The translations under genes were made by a program, and so were the position numbers. This document shows positions 50,757 through 59,863 of a stretch of 64,000 nt of DNA, piece after piece (within the stretch, counting starts at the first letter, position 1; the number at the start of each line of letters is the position of its first letter). This DNA comes from Halorubellus salinus (GTDB lineage: Archaea > Halobacteriota > Halobacteria > Halobacteriales > Natrialbaceae). Below the pieces are notes generated by a model, which ran no database searches, was not told where the DNA came from, and saw only the letters and a list, made by a program, of their open reading frames with translations. The stretch covers positions 124,001 to 188,000 of the forward strand of contig NZ_JAJCVI010000007.1 in the NCBI RefSeq assembly GCF_020567525.1, given 5' to 3'.

Positions 50757-51530
50757 ATGGCTCCCGACGCCACCGATCACCCGACCGGTTCCCCGAGCAT
50801 GCCCGAGTACGCGCCACTCTACCCGGAACTCCCCATCCGGTACGAGGGCTTCCGTCGCCTCAGCGTCTTCTGTGAGGCGACCGAGGCCGGCGTTCGAGCG
50901 CTCCTCCCGGAGTACCTGGACTACCACTCGAACGAGCTCGAGGTGTTCCTCCTGCACGCCCCGAACGTCGACGGCATCGAGGAATACTGGGAGGGCGGAA
51001 TCATCACGCGCGCTGCCTACGACGGCCGCGTCGGCGGGTTCATGGCCGCCGAGTTCGTCACGGCCGACGCCGCACTCGGCGTCGGCCGCGAGATACACGG
51101 TCACCCGAAGAAGCTAGCGGACGTCACCTACGAGGAGGACGAGGCGGGCATCCGCGGCGGCGTCTCGCGCGGCGGTGAGACGCTGTTCTCGCTGTCCTTC
51201 GAGCGCGCGGCGACGACGTTCGACGTCCCGGACTTCACGCCCAGGTTCCACGATCGAGCGATCCCGAGTGCAACCGGCGAGGGCTACGACCTCCGGCAGT
51301 GCCTGGTGATGGAACTCTCGGGGCCGCCGTACGTCTCCGACCTCGACGCGGCGGAGACCGACGACCAGGTGCACGTCCTCGACACCGGAACCGCGACCGT
51401 CGAGTTCGGCGAGTCCGCGGTCGAGCCGTTCGCGGCGCTCGCGCCGGCGTCGGTCATCGGTGCGACGTTCGTCGTCCGGGACTTCGAGCTCGGGTTCGCG
51501 GACGAGGCGCACGACGTGGACGTCCAGTGA
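50757..51530 (+). CDS. acetoacetate decarboxylase family protein
   Basis: A 257-residue protein of the acetoacetate decarboxylase superfamily. REIHGHPKKLADV (about 110-122) holds two Lys, Lys118 and Lys119, at the place of the Schiff-base Lys, and GGFMAAEFVTADAALGVG precedes it. The beta-rich fold follows. Classical members turn acetoacetate into acetone and CO2. Wider members act as aldolases, dehydratases or hydrolases on keto acids. It is divergent from livK and 77 bases upstream of a CoA ligase on the same strand. In a locus with a ketone carboxylase a decarboxylase would run the reverse reaction, so another role is likely. Confidence 0.78.
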   Translation: MAPDATDHPTGSPSMPEYAPLYPELPIRYEGFRRLSVFCEATEAGVRALLPEYLDYHSNELEVFLLHAPNVDGIEEYWEGGIITRAAYDGRVGGFMAAEFVTADAALGVGREIHGHPKKLADVTYEEDEAGIRGGVSRGGETLFSLSFERAATTFDVPDFTPRFHDRAIPSATGEGYDLRQCLVMELSGPPYVSDLDAAETDDQVHVLDTGTATVEFGESAVEPFAALAPASVIGATFVVRDFELGFADEAHDVDVQ

Positions 51531-51607
51531 GTCCCGTGACGGGTGATTCGGAGTGCGCTGGGAAGCGTTAATACGCTGGTGTGTGGTAGTACGTGACGTG
51601 ACACGCG

Positions 51608-53143
51608 ATGAACGTCTACGAGTACGTCCTGCAACGCGCCCGTGCCGCTCCGGATTCGACCGCCGTTCACGTCCAGGACGGACCACACGTCTCCTACGAC
51701 GGTCTCGATGAAACCGTTCGACGCGTCGCCGCATGGCTCACCGAGCGCGGCGTCGAGCCCGGCGACCGCGTCGGCGTCTCACTTCGAGACATCCCGGCGT
51801 ACGTCCCGGCCGTCCTTGGCAGCCTGCACGTCGGCGCGGTCCCGACACCGCTGAACACGCGCCTCGGCGACCAGGAACTCGCCGCCCTCCTGAACGACGT
51901 CCGTCCACGGGCGCTGGTCGCCACCGCCGACGACCCGACGACCGAGACGCTCGTCGACGTGACCGAGACGCTAGAGCGCGACGCGCTCCTCCCCGTCCGG
52001 GGGAGCGGCTGGCTGGACGTCTCCGCACTCCCGACTGCGCTCGACGCCCAGCCAGCGACCCGACTCGACGACGACCCCGCGTTCGTGATGTTCACGTCCG
52101 GGTCCACGGGCCGACCGAAGGGCGTCGTCCAGTCCCACCGGAACGTTACCTCGCAGGTCCACGGCGGTATCAGCATGTTCGGCCTCGACGACGGCGACGT
52201 GGGGCTCGCCACCGTTCCGCTGTTCCACGTCGGCGGCTTCCACGAGATTGTCCTCATGACGCTGTTCGCCGGCGGCACCGTCGCCGTCCAGGACACCTGG
52301 GACGCACTCGAGTGGGCGGCGCTCGTCGAGGACGCAGGCGCCACCTGGTCCGGCCTCATCCCCACGATGATCGTCGACGTCCTCGACTCGCCGGACGCCC
52401 TCGCGCAGGACACCAGTTCCCTCCGGTTCTGCATCTACGGCGGGAGCGCCACCCCCGAACCCGTCCTCCAGGAGTTCGTCGCCGAGACCGGCGTGAACCG
52501 GATGGTCGACAACTACGGCCTCACGGAGAGCGCGGGCGTCTGCGTGACCTACCGCGCCGAAGACGACCGTCGCCCCGGCGTCATGGGAACGTTCGCGCCC
52601 GAGGTCGAGGGAACGGTCGTCGACCTCGACAGCGGCGACCGCGTCCCGAAGGGTGCGGAAGGCGAACTCCTGTTGCGTGGCGACAGTATCACGGCCGGGT
52701 ACTGGGAGCGCCCAGCGGCGAATGCGGACCTGTTCTCGGACGGCTGGTTGCACACCGAGGACGTCGTCCGCGAGACCGAGGACGGCTACCTCGTCTACGT
52801 CGACCGCGCTGACGACGTCCTACTCAGTGGCGGCGAGAAGATCGCGCCCAGCGAGGTTGAGGACGTCATCCAGGAGCACCCGGACGTCGTCGCCGTCTCC
52901 GTGCTCGGGACGCCACACGAACGCTACGGCGAAGCGGTCACCGCGGTCGTGGTTCCCGCGGACGACTCGTTGACCGCCGACGAGGTCGTCGCGTTCACTG
53001 CGGAGCACCCGGCGCTCGCCGACTACAAGAAACCGCGGCGCGTGTACTTCGTCGACGCGTTCCCCAAGACGGGGAGCCACAAGGTCGACAAGACCGCCCT
53101 CGAAGAACGGCTCCGGGACCGCTACGGCGACGAGTGGCCCTGA
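51608..53143 (+). CDS. class I adenylate-forming acyl-CoA synthetase
   Basis: A 511-residue AMP-forming enzyme that makes an acyl-CoA from a carboxylic acid, ATP and CoA. The P-loop-like MFTSGSTGRPKGVVQ lies at about 161-175, the adenine-binding NYGLTES near 300, GWLHTEDVV near 380, and the hinge DRADDVLLSGGEKI near 395-410. The C-terminal catalytic Lys is in PKTGSHKVDKTAL (about 484-496). TTAATAC (51569-51575) gives a short leader. It follows the decarboxylase-like gene. In this region it may activate the beta-keto acid made by the carboxylase, or the first substrate. Specificity cannot be read off. Confidence 0.92.
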   Translation: MNVYEYVLQRARAAPDSTAVHVQDGPHVSYDGLDETVRRVAAWLTERGVEPGDRVGVSLRDIPAYVPAVLGSLHVGAVPTPLNTRLGDQELAALLNDVRPRALVATADDPTTETLVDVTETLERDALLPVRGSGWLDVSALPTALDAQPATRLDDDPAFVMFTSGSTGRPKGVVQSHRNVTSQVHGGISMFGLDDGDVGLATVPLFHVGGFHEIVLMTLFAGGTVAVQDTWDALEWAALVEDAGATWSGLIPTMIVDVLDSPDALAQDTSSLRFCIYGGSATPEPVLQEFVAETGVNRMVDNYGLTESAGVCVTYRAEDDRRPGVMGTFAPEVEGTVVDLDSGDRVPKGAEGELLLRGDSITAGYWERPAANADLFSDGWLHTEDVVRETEDGYLVYVDRADDVLLSGGEKIAPSEVEDVIQEHPDVVAVSVLGTPHERYGEAVTAVVVPADDSLTADEVVAFTAEHPALADYKKPRRVYFVDAFPKTGSHKVDKTALEERLRDRYGDEWP

Positions 53144-53222
53144 CCGCGACCAGACATCAACGCGACGTCACGGGGTGAACGCGCCGACGTCGTTCCGTGA
53201 CCCGCCCGAGTGCGGTGGCGCG

Positions 53223-53504
53223 TCACTCGGCTTCGATCCGGAACTCCTCCAGTACGGGGTCGCCTTTGCGCGCCGTCTCCGTGAACAGGAGCGCCCCGCA
53301 GCCCGGACAGAAGAACTCGCGGAACACCATCTCCTCGGAGACGAACCGGTCCTCGTCGACCATCGTCGGCCCGGCGTTCGTGATCGGGCCCTCGCGGACC
53401 GGGAGCTGTGTCTTGAGCGACTCGTCGGTACCGGCGAGGTGCTCGTCGCAGTGCGAGCAGGACACGTCGCTCTCGCCGACGTCGAGTGAAGGACCGACGT
53501 GCAT
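53223..53504 (-). CDS. acetone carboxylase gamma-subunit family protein
   Basis: A 93-residue zinc-binding protein of the Acetone_carb_G family. Cys pairs CSHC (about 16-19) and CPGC (about 67-70) form one metal site. The segment MVFREFFCPGCGALLFTETA is the family pattern. It is shorter than typical gamma subunits of acetone carboxylase (about 165 residues) and nearer to the small subunit of acetophenone carboxylase. It lies 2 bases after the HyuB-like gene in the same direction and so belongs to the enzyme complex. Its presence distinguishes the complex from hydantoinases or 5-oxoprolinases, which have no such subunit. Confidence 0.83.
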   Translation of the reverse strand: MHVGPSLDVGESDVSCSHCDEHLAGTDESLKTQLPVREGPITNAGPTMVDEDRFVSEEMVFREFFCPGCGALLFTETARKGDPVLEEFRIEAE

Positions 53505-53506
53505 CG

Positions 53507-55513
53507 TCAGTCACCTCCTCCAGCCTCGACGGCCTCATCGCCGGCGACGATGTCGTCGACGGTGGTCGCCTCGTCGAGCCGTTGCTCGAACAGCGCCTCT
53601 CGTCGAGACTCGGTCGCCTCACCGTCGACGTCCCCGTCGTCGGTCAGCACGACGCCGTACACCGACTCCGCGGTCTCGACGGTGACGCCGCCCTGGCGGA
53701 CGTCCGTGGCGACGAGTTCGGGGTCGCGGTGCGCGGGGTCGCCGTACCCCGAACAGCCCGCCCACCACCACTCCGTGATGCCGTCGTCGTCTAGTTCGAT
53801 AGCGGGGCCCTTCCCGACGGTCTCGACGTTCTCGCCGTCGATCTCGGTGATGTCCGTCGGGAGTTCCCCGGCCGCGAACCGGTCCTTGACGTCGCTGTCC
53901 TGGAGGACGACGGTCTCCCCGCGCGACCCGGGGTACCCGCCGAAGAGGCCGGGTGTCTTCGGGATGGCGTCGGTCGTGTACACGCCGAGTTCCATCTCGC
54001 CGCCGTGCATGGTGTAACAGATCTTCCCGCCGTTCCCGCCACGACGCTCCCCGGCACCGCCGGTGTCGCCGTGCTCCTTGACGTATAGGTAGAGGATAGG
54101 CCAGCTCTGTTCGTACTCCTCCGTGTTCGGGCCGCGGGCTTCCGGGATCCACATGTGGCCGTTCGCGAACCGCCCGTCGCGCTTCGGGGTCGCACCGGTC
54201 GACCCCATCATGCAGTTCGTCATGGGCGCGAGGAAGTACTCGCCGTCGTCGGTGAACCCATCGCCGATGTGGCACTGCCACTGTGCGGACGTCGGCGTCA
54301 TCGCGCCGTTCCGGATCTCCTCGTCCTGCGAGGAGAGCATCATCTTGCTGATGACGCTGTTCGCCATCGACAGCGACACCTGATTCGAGTAGATCCCGGA
54401 CGGACTCACCGCGGCCGTGTGGTCGGGGGCCGTGATCGTCCGGGGCTCCGGCCGGAAGTTCAGCTGGCGGACGAGCCCACCCGTTGCGCCCATCTGCTCG
54501 GGCTGGAGGAGGACGTTCGCTGCGGAGAGAATCGTCCCGCGCCAGGCCGCGAACGGCTGGTTGATCGCGCCGGCCTGCTCGCTGGTGCCCTCGTTCGAGA
54601 ACGTGAGTTCGTCGCCTTCCTTCGTGAGCGTCAACTCGAGCGGGTAGACGCCGTCGTCGCCGGTCATCGAGCGCTCCTGGTAGGCGCGTTCGCGCCAGGT
54701 GCCGTCCGGAATCTTCGAGAGCGTCTCCTTGATCGACTCCTGGCCGCTGTCGTTGAGGCGACGCATGACCCCCTTGACGGTCGTGGCGCCGTACTTCTCG
54801 ATGAGTTCCTCGATGCGGCCCTTCGCGCGTTCGTTCGCCGCGATGCCCGCGCGCAGGTCCATCGAGAGGTTCTGTGGCGTCCGTGACTGGCGGCGGTACA
54901 GGTCCTCCTTCTCGGTGCTTATTTCGCCGCCTTCGACGATCTTGATCGGGGGGATGCTCGGCGGGTCCCAGTACGTGTCGACGGCGTTCGGGCAGAAGCT
55001 CCCCGGGACGGTCCCGCCGACGTCGTTCTGGTGGATGAGGTTGCTCACCCACGCGAACACCTTCTCTTCGTGGAAGACGGGCGCGACGAGCGCCACGTCA
55101 GGCTGATGGGGCGTCCCCACGGTCGGGTCGTTGTGGAGGAACATGTCGCCGGGCTCGATACCGGGGTCTTCGGCGCGGTTCTCCATGATCCACTTCGTGA
55201 AGATGTCCATCGTCCCCGAGAAGTACTGGAGGTACTGCCCGAAGAAGACGAACTCCGCGCTCTCGGTCAGGATTCCGGTCTGGAAGTCCCGCGTGATGAG
55301 CGCGATGGGTGAGACGGCGAGGTTCTGGATGGTCTCGCCGGCTTCGCGGTTGATGTTCCACAGCGAGTGCCGAACGACCTCGTACGTGACCGGGTCGATG
55401 TCCGCGTCGTAGTCGTCGTGCAGTGCCACTCCGTCGGGGTCCGAGAACTCGCCAGGGATGTAGGGCAGGTCGCGCCCGTCCCATCTGCTCGGATCGAATT
55501 CCTCTGTGGACAT
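53507..55513 (-). CDS. HyuB-like carboxylase subunit (acetone/acetophenone carboxylase type)
   Basis: A 668-residue protein of the hydantoinase B / acetone carboxylase alpha family. The N-terminal part has DPVTYEVVRHSLWNINREAG, and EPGDMFLHNDPTVGTPHQPD is the family's metal/carboxylation region. Later GSTGATPKRDGRFANGHMW and GGYPGSRG are found. No membrane helix is present. The start at 55513 is one base before the end of the HyuA-like gene, so both are made together. In ketone carboxylases the HyuB-like part carboxylates an enol phosphate made with ATP. Substrate choice (acetone, butanone, aromatic ketone) cannot be told. Confidence 0.9.
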   Translation of the reverse strand: MSTEEFDPSRWDGRDLPYIPGEFSDPDGVALHDDYDADIDPVTYEVVRHSLWNINREAGETIQNLAVSPIALITRDFQTGILTESAEFVFFGQYLQYFSGTMDIFTKWIMENRAEDPGIEPGDMFLHNDPTVGTPHQPDVALVAPVFHEEKVFAWVSNLIHQNDVGGTVPGSFCPNAVDTYWDPPSIPPIKIVEGGEISTEKEDLYRRQSRTPQNLSMDLRAGIAANERAKGRIEELIEKYGATTVKGVMRRLNDSGQESIKETLSKIPDGTWRERAYQERSMTGDDGVYPLELTLTKEGDELTFSNEGTSEQAGAINQPFAAWRGTILSAANVLLQPEQMGATGGLVRQLNFRPEPRTITAPDHTAAVSPSGIYSNQVSLSMANSVISKMMLSSQDEEIRNGAMTPTSAQWQCHIGDGFTDDGEYFLAPMTNCMMGSTGATPKRDGRFANGHMWIPEARGPNTEEYEQSWPILYLYVKEHGDTGGAGERRGGNGGKICYTMHGGEMELGVYTTDAIPKTPGLFGGYPGSRGETVVLQDSDVKDRFAAGELPTDITEIDGENVETVGKGPAIELDDDGITEWWWAGCSGYGDPAHRDPELVATDVRQGGVTVETAESVYGVVLTDDGDVDGEATESRREALFEQRLDEATTVDDIVAGDEAVEAGGGD

Positions 55514-55514
55514 G

Positions 55515-57617
55515 TTATAGCTTCAACTCGAAGTCGTGGTACTCGTTGACCGATACACGCTGGGCGTCCTGCACGACGATGCCCGTGTCGGGCATGTCGA
55601 TGACGGACGGACCGGCGAGCTCGTTCCCGGGCTGTAGCGCGGTGCCGTCGTAGACGTCGACCTCGATGGTACCGCGGTCGCCGCCGACGAACACGTCCCG
55701 GGACGGCTTGCGTGCCGATTCGGGCGGGTCTGCGTCACCGAGTGGCGTCTTCGCGCGTTCGAACTTCTCGACGACGCCCTGGGGTTCCGAGCGGATGGTG
55801 ACGATCTCGAGTTCGGCGGCCGGGAGGCGCGCCGTTGCCGAGTACCGCTGCTCGTACTGCTCCTCGAACCGTGCGACGACGTCCTCCATGACGTCGTCGG
55901 TGAGTTCCCCGCCGGGCACGCTGATCTCGAGGTCGTGGAGTTGGCCCTGGAACTGCATGGTCGCGACGCGATTGAACCGCATCTTGTCCTCCGGGACGTC
56001 CGCGGCCTCGAGGAGTTCGCGGCCCTCGGCTTCGAGTTCGTCGTACAGCGACTGGAGTTCGCCGACGTCGAACGGTTCGGGCATCGCGACCTGGCGTTCG
56101 AGCTGGTGGCGGAGGTCGGACTGCGAGATACCGTACGCGGACCAGACCGGCGACACCGCACCGGGCACGATGACCGTGTCGATGCCGAGCTTGTCCGCGT
56201 ACGAGGCGGCGTGGAGCGGGCCAGCGCCGCCGTAGGAGACCACGGTGAAGTCCCGCGGGTCGAACCCGCGCCCGATGACCTCGTTCTCCATGAGGTTCGC
56301 CATCTTCGCGTTGATGATGTCGAAGATGCCCTTCGCGGTCTCCTCGACGGTCAGGTCGAGTTGCTCGCCGAGCGACCCGACGGCGTCGCGTGCGAGGTCC
56401 ATGCGCGGGGTCATGTTCTCGCCGAACTGGACCTCGGGGTCGATGTACCCGAGGATGAGATTCGCGTCAGTGACCGTCGGTTCGGTGCCGCCGCGGTCGT
56501 AGCAGGCCGGGCCTGGGTCGGCGCCCGCGCTCTCCGGACCGACGCGGAGCCCGTGGCTGTCCTCGTCGAGCCACGCGATGCTCCCGCCGCCAGCCCCGAT
56601 GGACTTGATGTCGAGCTTCGGCATGCTGTACTGGTACTTCTGGATGACGGGTTCGTCCTCGACGAGGGGTTCGCCGTCCTGGATGAGTCCGAACTCGAAG
56701 CTCGTCCCGCCCATGTCGGTCGCGATGATGTTCGGTTCGTTGCGTTCCTCGATGAGTCGTCGACAGCCACTCAGCCCGCCGACGGGCCCGGACCCGATGA
56801 GTGTCAGTGGCGTCTCGGCGGCGAGGCTAGCTGGCGTGTTCCCGCCGTTGGCCTGCATCATGAGGAACGGTTCGTGGAAGTCGTACTCCTCCTGGAGCGA
56901 GCGCTCGGTCGACCCGATGTACGAGGCCGTCACGGGCCCGACCTTCGCGTTGATCGCGGTTGCGACCGTGCGTTCGTACTCGCCGAGCGAGGGCGATATC
57001 TCGTGGGAGACGGAGACGTACACGTCGGGTGCCTCCTCTTCGACGATCGCCTTCACGCGCTCCTCGTGTGTGGGGTTGTAGAAGCTCCACAGGAGCGTGA
57101 TGGCGATGGCCTCGACGCCGGCGTCGGCCAGTTCGCGGACGGCCGCCCGGGTGGTCTCCTCGTCGAGGGGAACGACGACGTTCCCGTGTTTGTCGATTCG
57201 TTCCGGGATGCCGATCGTCAGTTCGCGTGGGACGATCGGTTGGGGTTTGTCTATCTCGGCGATCTTGAAGACGTTCTCGGGTGGTTCACCGGTTGCGCGG
57301 CCGACACCGCGCATGATCGTCGCGGTGTCCTCGAACCCTCGGGTCGTGAGGAGGCCGGTCGTCGCGCCGCCCTCTTCGACGACCGTGTTCGTGGCGACGG
57401 TCGTGCCGTGTGCGATGCGGACGAGGTCGTCGTACACGTCGCCGTCTTGGTATCCGAACTTCGCGGCGGCGGCGTCGATGCTGTTGAAGAAGCCTTTCGC
57501 TGCTCCCTCACCGTGCGTGGAGAGGGATTTCGCGGTGGCGACTTCGCCGTCTTCGTCGATGAGGACGCAGTCGGTGAAGGTACCACCGATGTCTACGGCG
57601 CAGACGATGTTTGTCAA
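55515..57617 (-). CDS. HyuA-like carboxylase subunit (ATP-binding)
   Basis: A 700-residue protein of the hydantoinase A / acetone carboxylase beta family. The N-terminus VCAVDIGGTFTDCVLIDEDG is the phosphate-binding part of an ASKHA ATPase. SHEISPSLGEYERTVATAIN is in the middle and DMGGTSFEFGLIQ is the second phosphate loop (about 300). SIGAGGGSIAWLDE and GPESAGADPGPACYDRGGTE are hallmarks of the family. It phosphorylates or activates the ketone with ATP. It is first in the operon HyuA-HyuB-gamma. A TATA-like TATAATATT (57662-57654, minus strand) and an inverted repeat at 57623-57640 stand upstream. Confidence 0.91.
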   Translation of the reverse strand: MTNIVCAVDIGGTFTDCVLIDEDGEVATAKSLSTHGEGAAKGFFNSIDAAAAKFGYQDGDVYDDLVRIAHGTTVATNTVVEEGGATTGLLTTRGFEDTATIMRGVGRATGEPPENVFKIAEIDKPQPIVPRELTIGIPERIDKHGNVVVPLDEETTRAAVRELADAGVEAIAITLLWSFYNPTHEERVKAIVEEEAPDVYVSVSHEISPSLGEYERTVATAINAKVGPVTASYIGSTERSLQEEYDFHEPFLMMQANGGNTPASLAAETPLTLIGSGPVGGLSGCRRLIEERNEPNIIATDMGGTSFEFGLIQDGEPLVEDEPVIQKYQYSMPKLDIKSIGAGGGSIAWLDEDSHGLRVGPESAGADPGPACYDRGGTEPTVTDANLILGYIDPEVQFGENMTPRMDLARDAVGSLGEQLDLTVEETAKGIFDIINAKMANLMENEVIGRGFDPRDFTVVSYGGAGPLHAASYADKLGIDTVIVPGAVSPVWSAYGISQSDLRHQLERQVAMPEPFDVGELQSLYDELEAEGRELLEAADVPEDKMRFNRVATMQFQGQLHDLEISVPGGELTDDVMEDVVARFEEQYEQRYSATARLPAAELEIVTIRSEPQGVVEKFERAKTPLGDADPPESARKPSRDVFVGGDRGTIEVDVYDGTALQPGNELAGPSVIDMPDTGIVVQDAQRVSVNEYHDFELKL

Positions 57618-57622
57618 ACTCT

Positions 57623-57663
57623 TTCACACCTCTAGGTGAACTCCACCGCCACAAATATTATAC
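57623..57663 (-). promoter_or_regulatory. carboxylase operon promoter with inverted repeat
   Basis: On the minus strand GGTATAATATT (57664-57654) is a TATA box. TTCAC-N8-GTGAA (57623-57640), which also contains CACCT-CT-AGGTG, covers the expected start of transcription. It would suit repression of the HyuA operon. The rest of the interval to 57743 contains TTAAG near 57710, the likely TATA box of the divergent iron alcohol dehydrogenase. Confidence 0.5.
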
Positions 57664-57743
57664 CTTTGGGTGTTTCTCCGGCCGGTCTGTGGTCGCGACG
57701 TCCAAACGAGTTAAGCCCGGGCGCGTGAATCAGTGACACACCA

Positions 57744-58925
57744 ATGCTAGACCACGAGTACGAACCGAACCGCTTCGTCTGGGGAACCGACTGCGCCGAC
57801 GGGCTCGACCAGCTCGTCGCCACACAGGATGCAACCCGTGCGATGGTGGTCTGTGGGGAACACGTCGGTGGCAACGAAGCCCTCATGACCGCGGTCGAGT
57901 CCGGCCTCGGGAGCGCGCACGTCCACACGTACACCGGCGTCCGAAGCCACACGCCTCTCGACACCGTTGAGCGCGGCGTCGACGCACTCCGAGCGCACGA
58001 CGCCGACGCGCTCGTCAGCGTCGGCGGGGGCGCGGCGAGCGACACCGCGAAGGCCATCGCCGTCCTCCACGCCGAGGACGGCCGGTCGATCCACGACCTG
58101 AAAGCGCAGACCGACGACGACGGCGAACTCTACCTCCCCGAGCTTCCCGCACCGAAGGTCCCGGTGTTCTCGGTCGCAACCACGCTCTCGGCCGCCGAGG
58201 TGTCGAACGCGTTCGGCGTGAAGGACGAGGCCGTCGGCGAGAAGGCCGGCATCATCGACGAACACGTCAGGCCGAAAGCGTGCCTCTACGACCCGGCGCT
58301 CATCGACACCACGCCGAAAGACATCCTCGCGAGCACGGGCATGAACGCGCTCGACCACGCCGTCGAGGTCCTGTACTCGGACTCGCGCGGCGAGAATCCG
58401 TTCTATCAGGCGACCGCCGAGAAAGCGATTACCCTCTTGCTCGACAACCTCCCCGCGGCCGTGAAGCCGGACCCCGACCTCGATGCAGTCCAGGACGTCG
58501 CGATGGGCGCCGCACTCTCCGCGCTGGGGCTCGTCGGCGGGATCTGCATCAATCACGGTATCAATCACGCACTCTGTGCGAAGTTCCCCGTCGCACACGG
58601 GGACGGGAACAGCATCCTCCTCCCGCACGGCATCGCGTACAACCACGATGTCGTCCCCGAGCGCGTGGCACGAATCGCGGACGCGATGGACGTTCCCGTC
58701 GACGAACCCGAGGACGAGGCCGTCGTCGACGCGATCCATGCCAAGATCAGCGACCTCCAGGACGACATCGGCGTTCCAAAGCGGTTACGCGACGTCGACG
58801 TGCCGAACGACGAGTCGGCGTTCGAGGCGATGGCCGCGGTCGCCGAGAAGGACTTCGCGATGGCCAGCAATCCACGTCCCGTGTCGGCAGCGGACGTCGA
58901 GCGCATCCTCAACGACGCCTGGTGA
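57744..58925 (+). CDS. iron-containing alcohol dehydrogenase
   Basis: A 393-residue iron (group III) alcohol dehydrogenase family enzyme. VSVGGGAASDTAKAIA (about 92-107) is the NAD(P) loop. Metal ligands are probably Asp near 190 (VRPKACLYDPAL) and the His residues in MNALDHAVE, HGINHALCAKF and VAHGDGNSILLPHG. It also resembles maleylacetate reductases. It is divergent from the HyuA gene with 126 bases between, so both may share control. A role in oxidising an alcohol to the ketone or aldehyde that feeds the cluster is likely. Confidence 0.9.
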   Translation: MLDHEYEPNRFVWGTDCADGLDQLVATQDATRAMVVCGEHVGGNEALMTAVESGLGSAHVHTYTGVRSHTPLDTVERGVDALRAHDADALVSVGGGAASDTAKAIAVLHAEDGRSIHDLKAQTDDDGELYLPELPAPKVPVFSVATTLSAAEVSNAFGVKDEAVGEKAGIIDEHVRPKACLYDPALIDTTPKDILASTGMNALDHAVEVLYSDSRGENPFYQATAEKAITLLLDNLPAAVKPDPDLDAVQDVAMGAALSALGLVGGICINHGINHALCAKFPVAHGDGNSILLPHGIAYNHDVVPERVARIADAMDVPVDEPEDEAVVDAIHAKISDLQDDIGVPKRLRDVDVPNDESAFEAMAAVAEKDFAMASNPRPVSAADVERILNDAW

Positions 58926-59021
58926 CCGCCACGTAACAGCGTGGTGGGATGGACTGTCCTGCCGGCATAGCGGGGTCGGATGGCATGTCGGGGGTGCGCG
59001 GTGTGGGTGCGACGGGCTGGG

Positions 59022-59471
59022 TCAGTGTTCCTCAGGGAGGGTCTTCACGAGCGCTTGATTGACACAGCGGAGGACGACCTCGTCGTCCTGGTTCCGTACC
59101 TCGTCGGTGAACGAGACGACGCCTCGGTCCTCGTCCTTCGGTTCGGTGCCCGTGACCTCCTGTTGGACGTGGATGGTTTCGCCGATGGGGACTGGGGCGA
59201 GGAATCGGACGTCCTCGATACCGTAGTACGCGATGAGCGAGTCGTCGAGGTGGCCCTCCCTGATGACGAGGCCGGTCATGAGGGAGAAGACGAGCGCGCC
59301 GTGAGCGATGCGTTCGCCGAACGGACCGTCGCCCGCTCGTTCGGCGTCCATGTGGAACCAGTGCTGGTCGCCGGTGATACCCGCGAAGTTCACGATGTCG
59401 GTCTCGGTGACGGTGCGCGCGTCGGTCTCCCAGGATTGCCCCTCCTGGAACTCTTCGAAGTACTTGGTCAT
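59022..59471 (-). CDS. MaoC-like (R)-hydratase
   Basis: A 149-residue hot-dog-fold hydratase. The N-terminal FEEFQEGQSWETDARTVTE is followed by the active-site signature DIVNFAGITGDQHWFHMD with catalytic Asp and His (about 25-42), and then RIAHGALVFSLMTGL. MaoC-type enzymes hydrate enoyl-CoA to (R)-3-hydroxyacyl-CoA. I take ATG 59471; further upstream sequence in this frame is Arg/Pro-rich. In this cluster it would act on CoA intermediates after ligation. Confidence 0.88.
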   Translation of the reverse strand: MTKYFEEFQEGQSWETDARTVTETDIVNFAGITGDQHWFHMDAERAGDGPFGERIAHGALVFSLMTGLVIREGHLDDSLIAYYGIEDVRFLAPVPIGETIHVQQEVTGTEPKDEDRGVVSFTDEVRNQDDEVVLRCVNQALVKTLPEEH

Positions 59472-59863
59472 CGTCTCACACCGAGAAGGCGTCCCGGAAC
59501 GAGTTAGTCGTATGGGTGCGCTGGCCCGAGCGGATCCGTCCGGAGGTCCGCGTCTCGGTGCCGGGTCTCCGTGGTTCGTGTACCGCTGTCCCCGTCTCCG
59601 TGGTTGGGGGTATCGCCGGTGTAGGTCGTAGGCGGTCGGCGGGCCCGTGCGAGCGCTACAGCTGTTACAGCCATATGCCCGTAACGCGTGGCGCAGTCTA
59701 CAGACCGATACAGCAGCTACCATAATAAGTATAACCATTGTTCAGGAATAGTAGCCTATTCCTTAGAGATGATAACAGAAAAGGGCCTTCAGTAAAGCAA
59801 TTTTAATACCTGGGTGGTTCTTGGCGATAAATAGCACACGCCGTGCCTGCCCACCGTTCCCTC
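59472..59863. other. AT-rich intergenic region with inverted repeat
   Basis: About 390 bases between two minus-strand genes. The centre (59715-59820) is strongly AT-rich in an otherwise GC-rich locus. It holds several TATA-like words (AATAAGTATAACC near 59724, TTTTAATACC near 59801) and the inverted repeat at 59745. It may carry a promoter with a long leader for the MaoC gene or an unannotated RNA. No protein frame is supported. Confidence 0.5.
59745..59762. repeat. perfect inverted repeat GGAATAG-N4-CTATTCC
   Basis: GGAATAGTAGCCTATTCC has seven-base perfect arms around TAGC, near TATA-like sequences. It could be an operator for a regulator of the MaoC gene or a terminator hairpin for the upstream dehydrogenase gene on the same strand. 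A run of T residues on the minus strand lies before it, not after, which argues against a terminator. Confidence 0.5.

Noticed and set aside
55935-57635. Open frame of 566 codons opposite the HyuA-like gene
   Set aside because: It is exactly antisense to a gene with strong family motifs. The Val/Arg/Asp-rich product has no domain signs.
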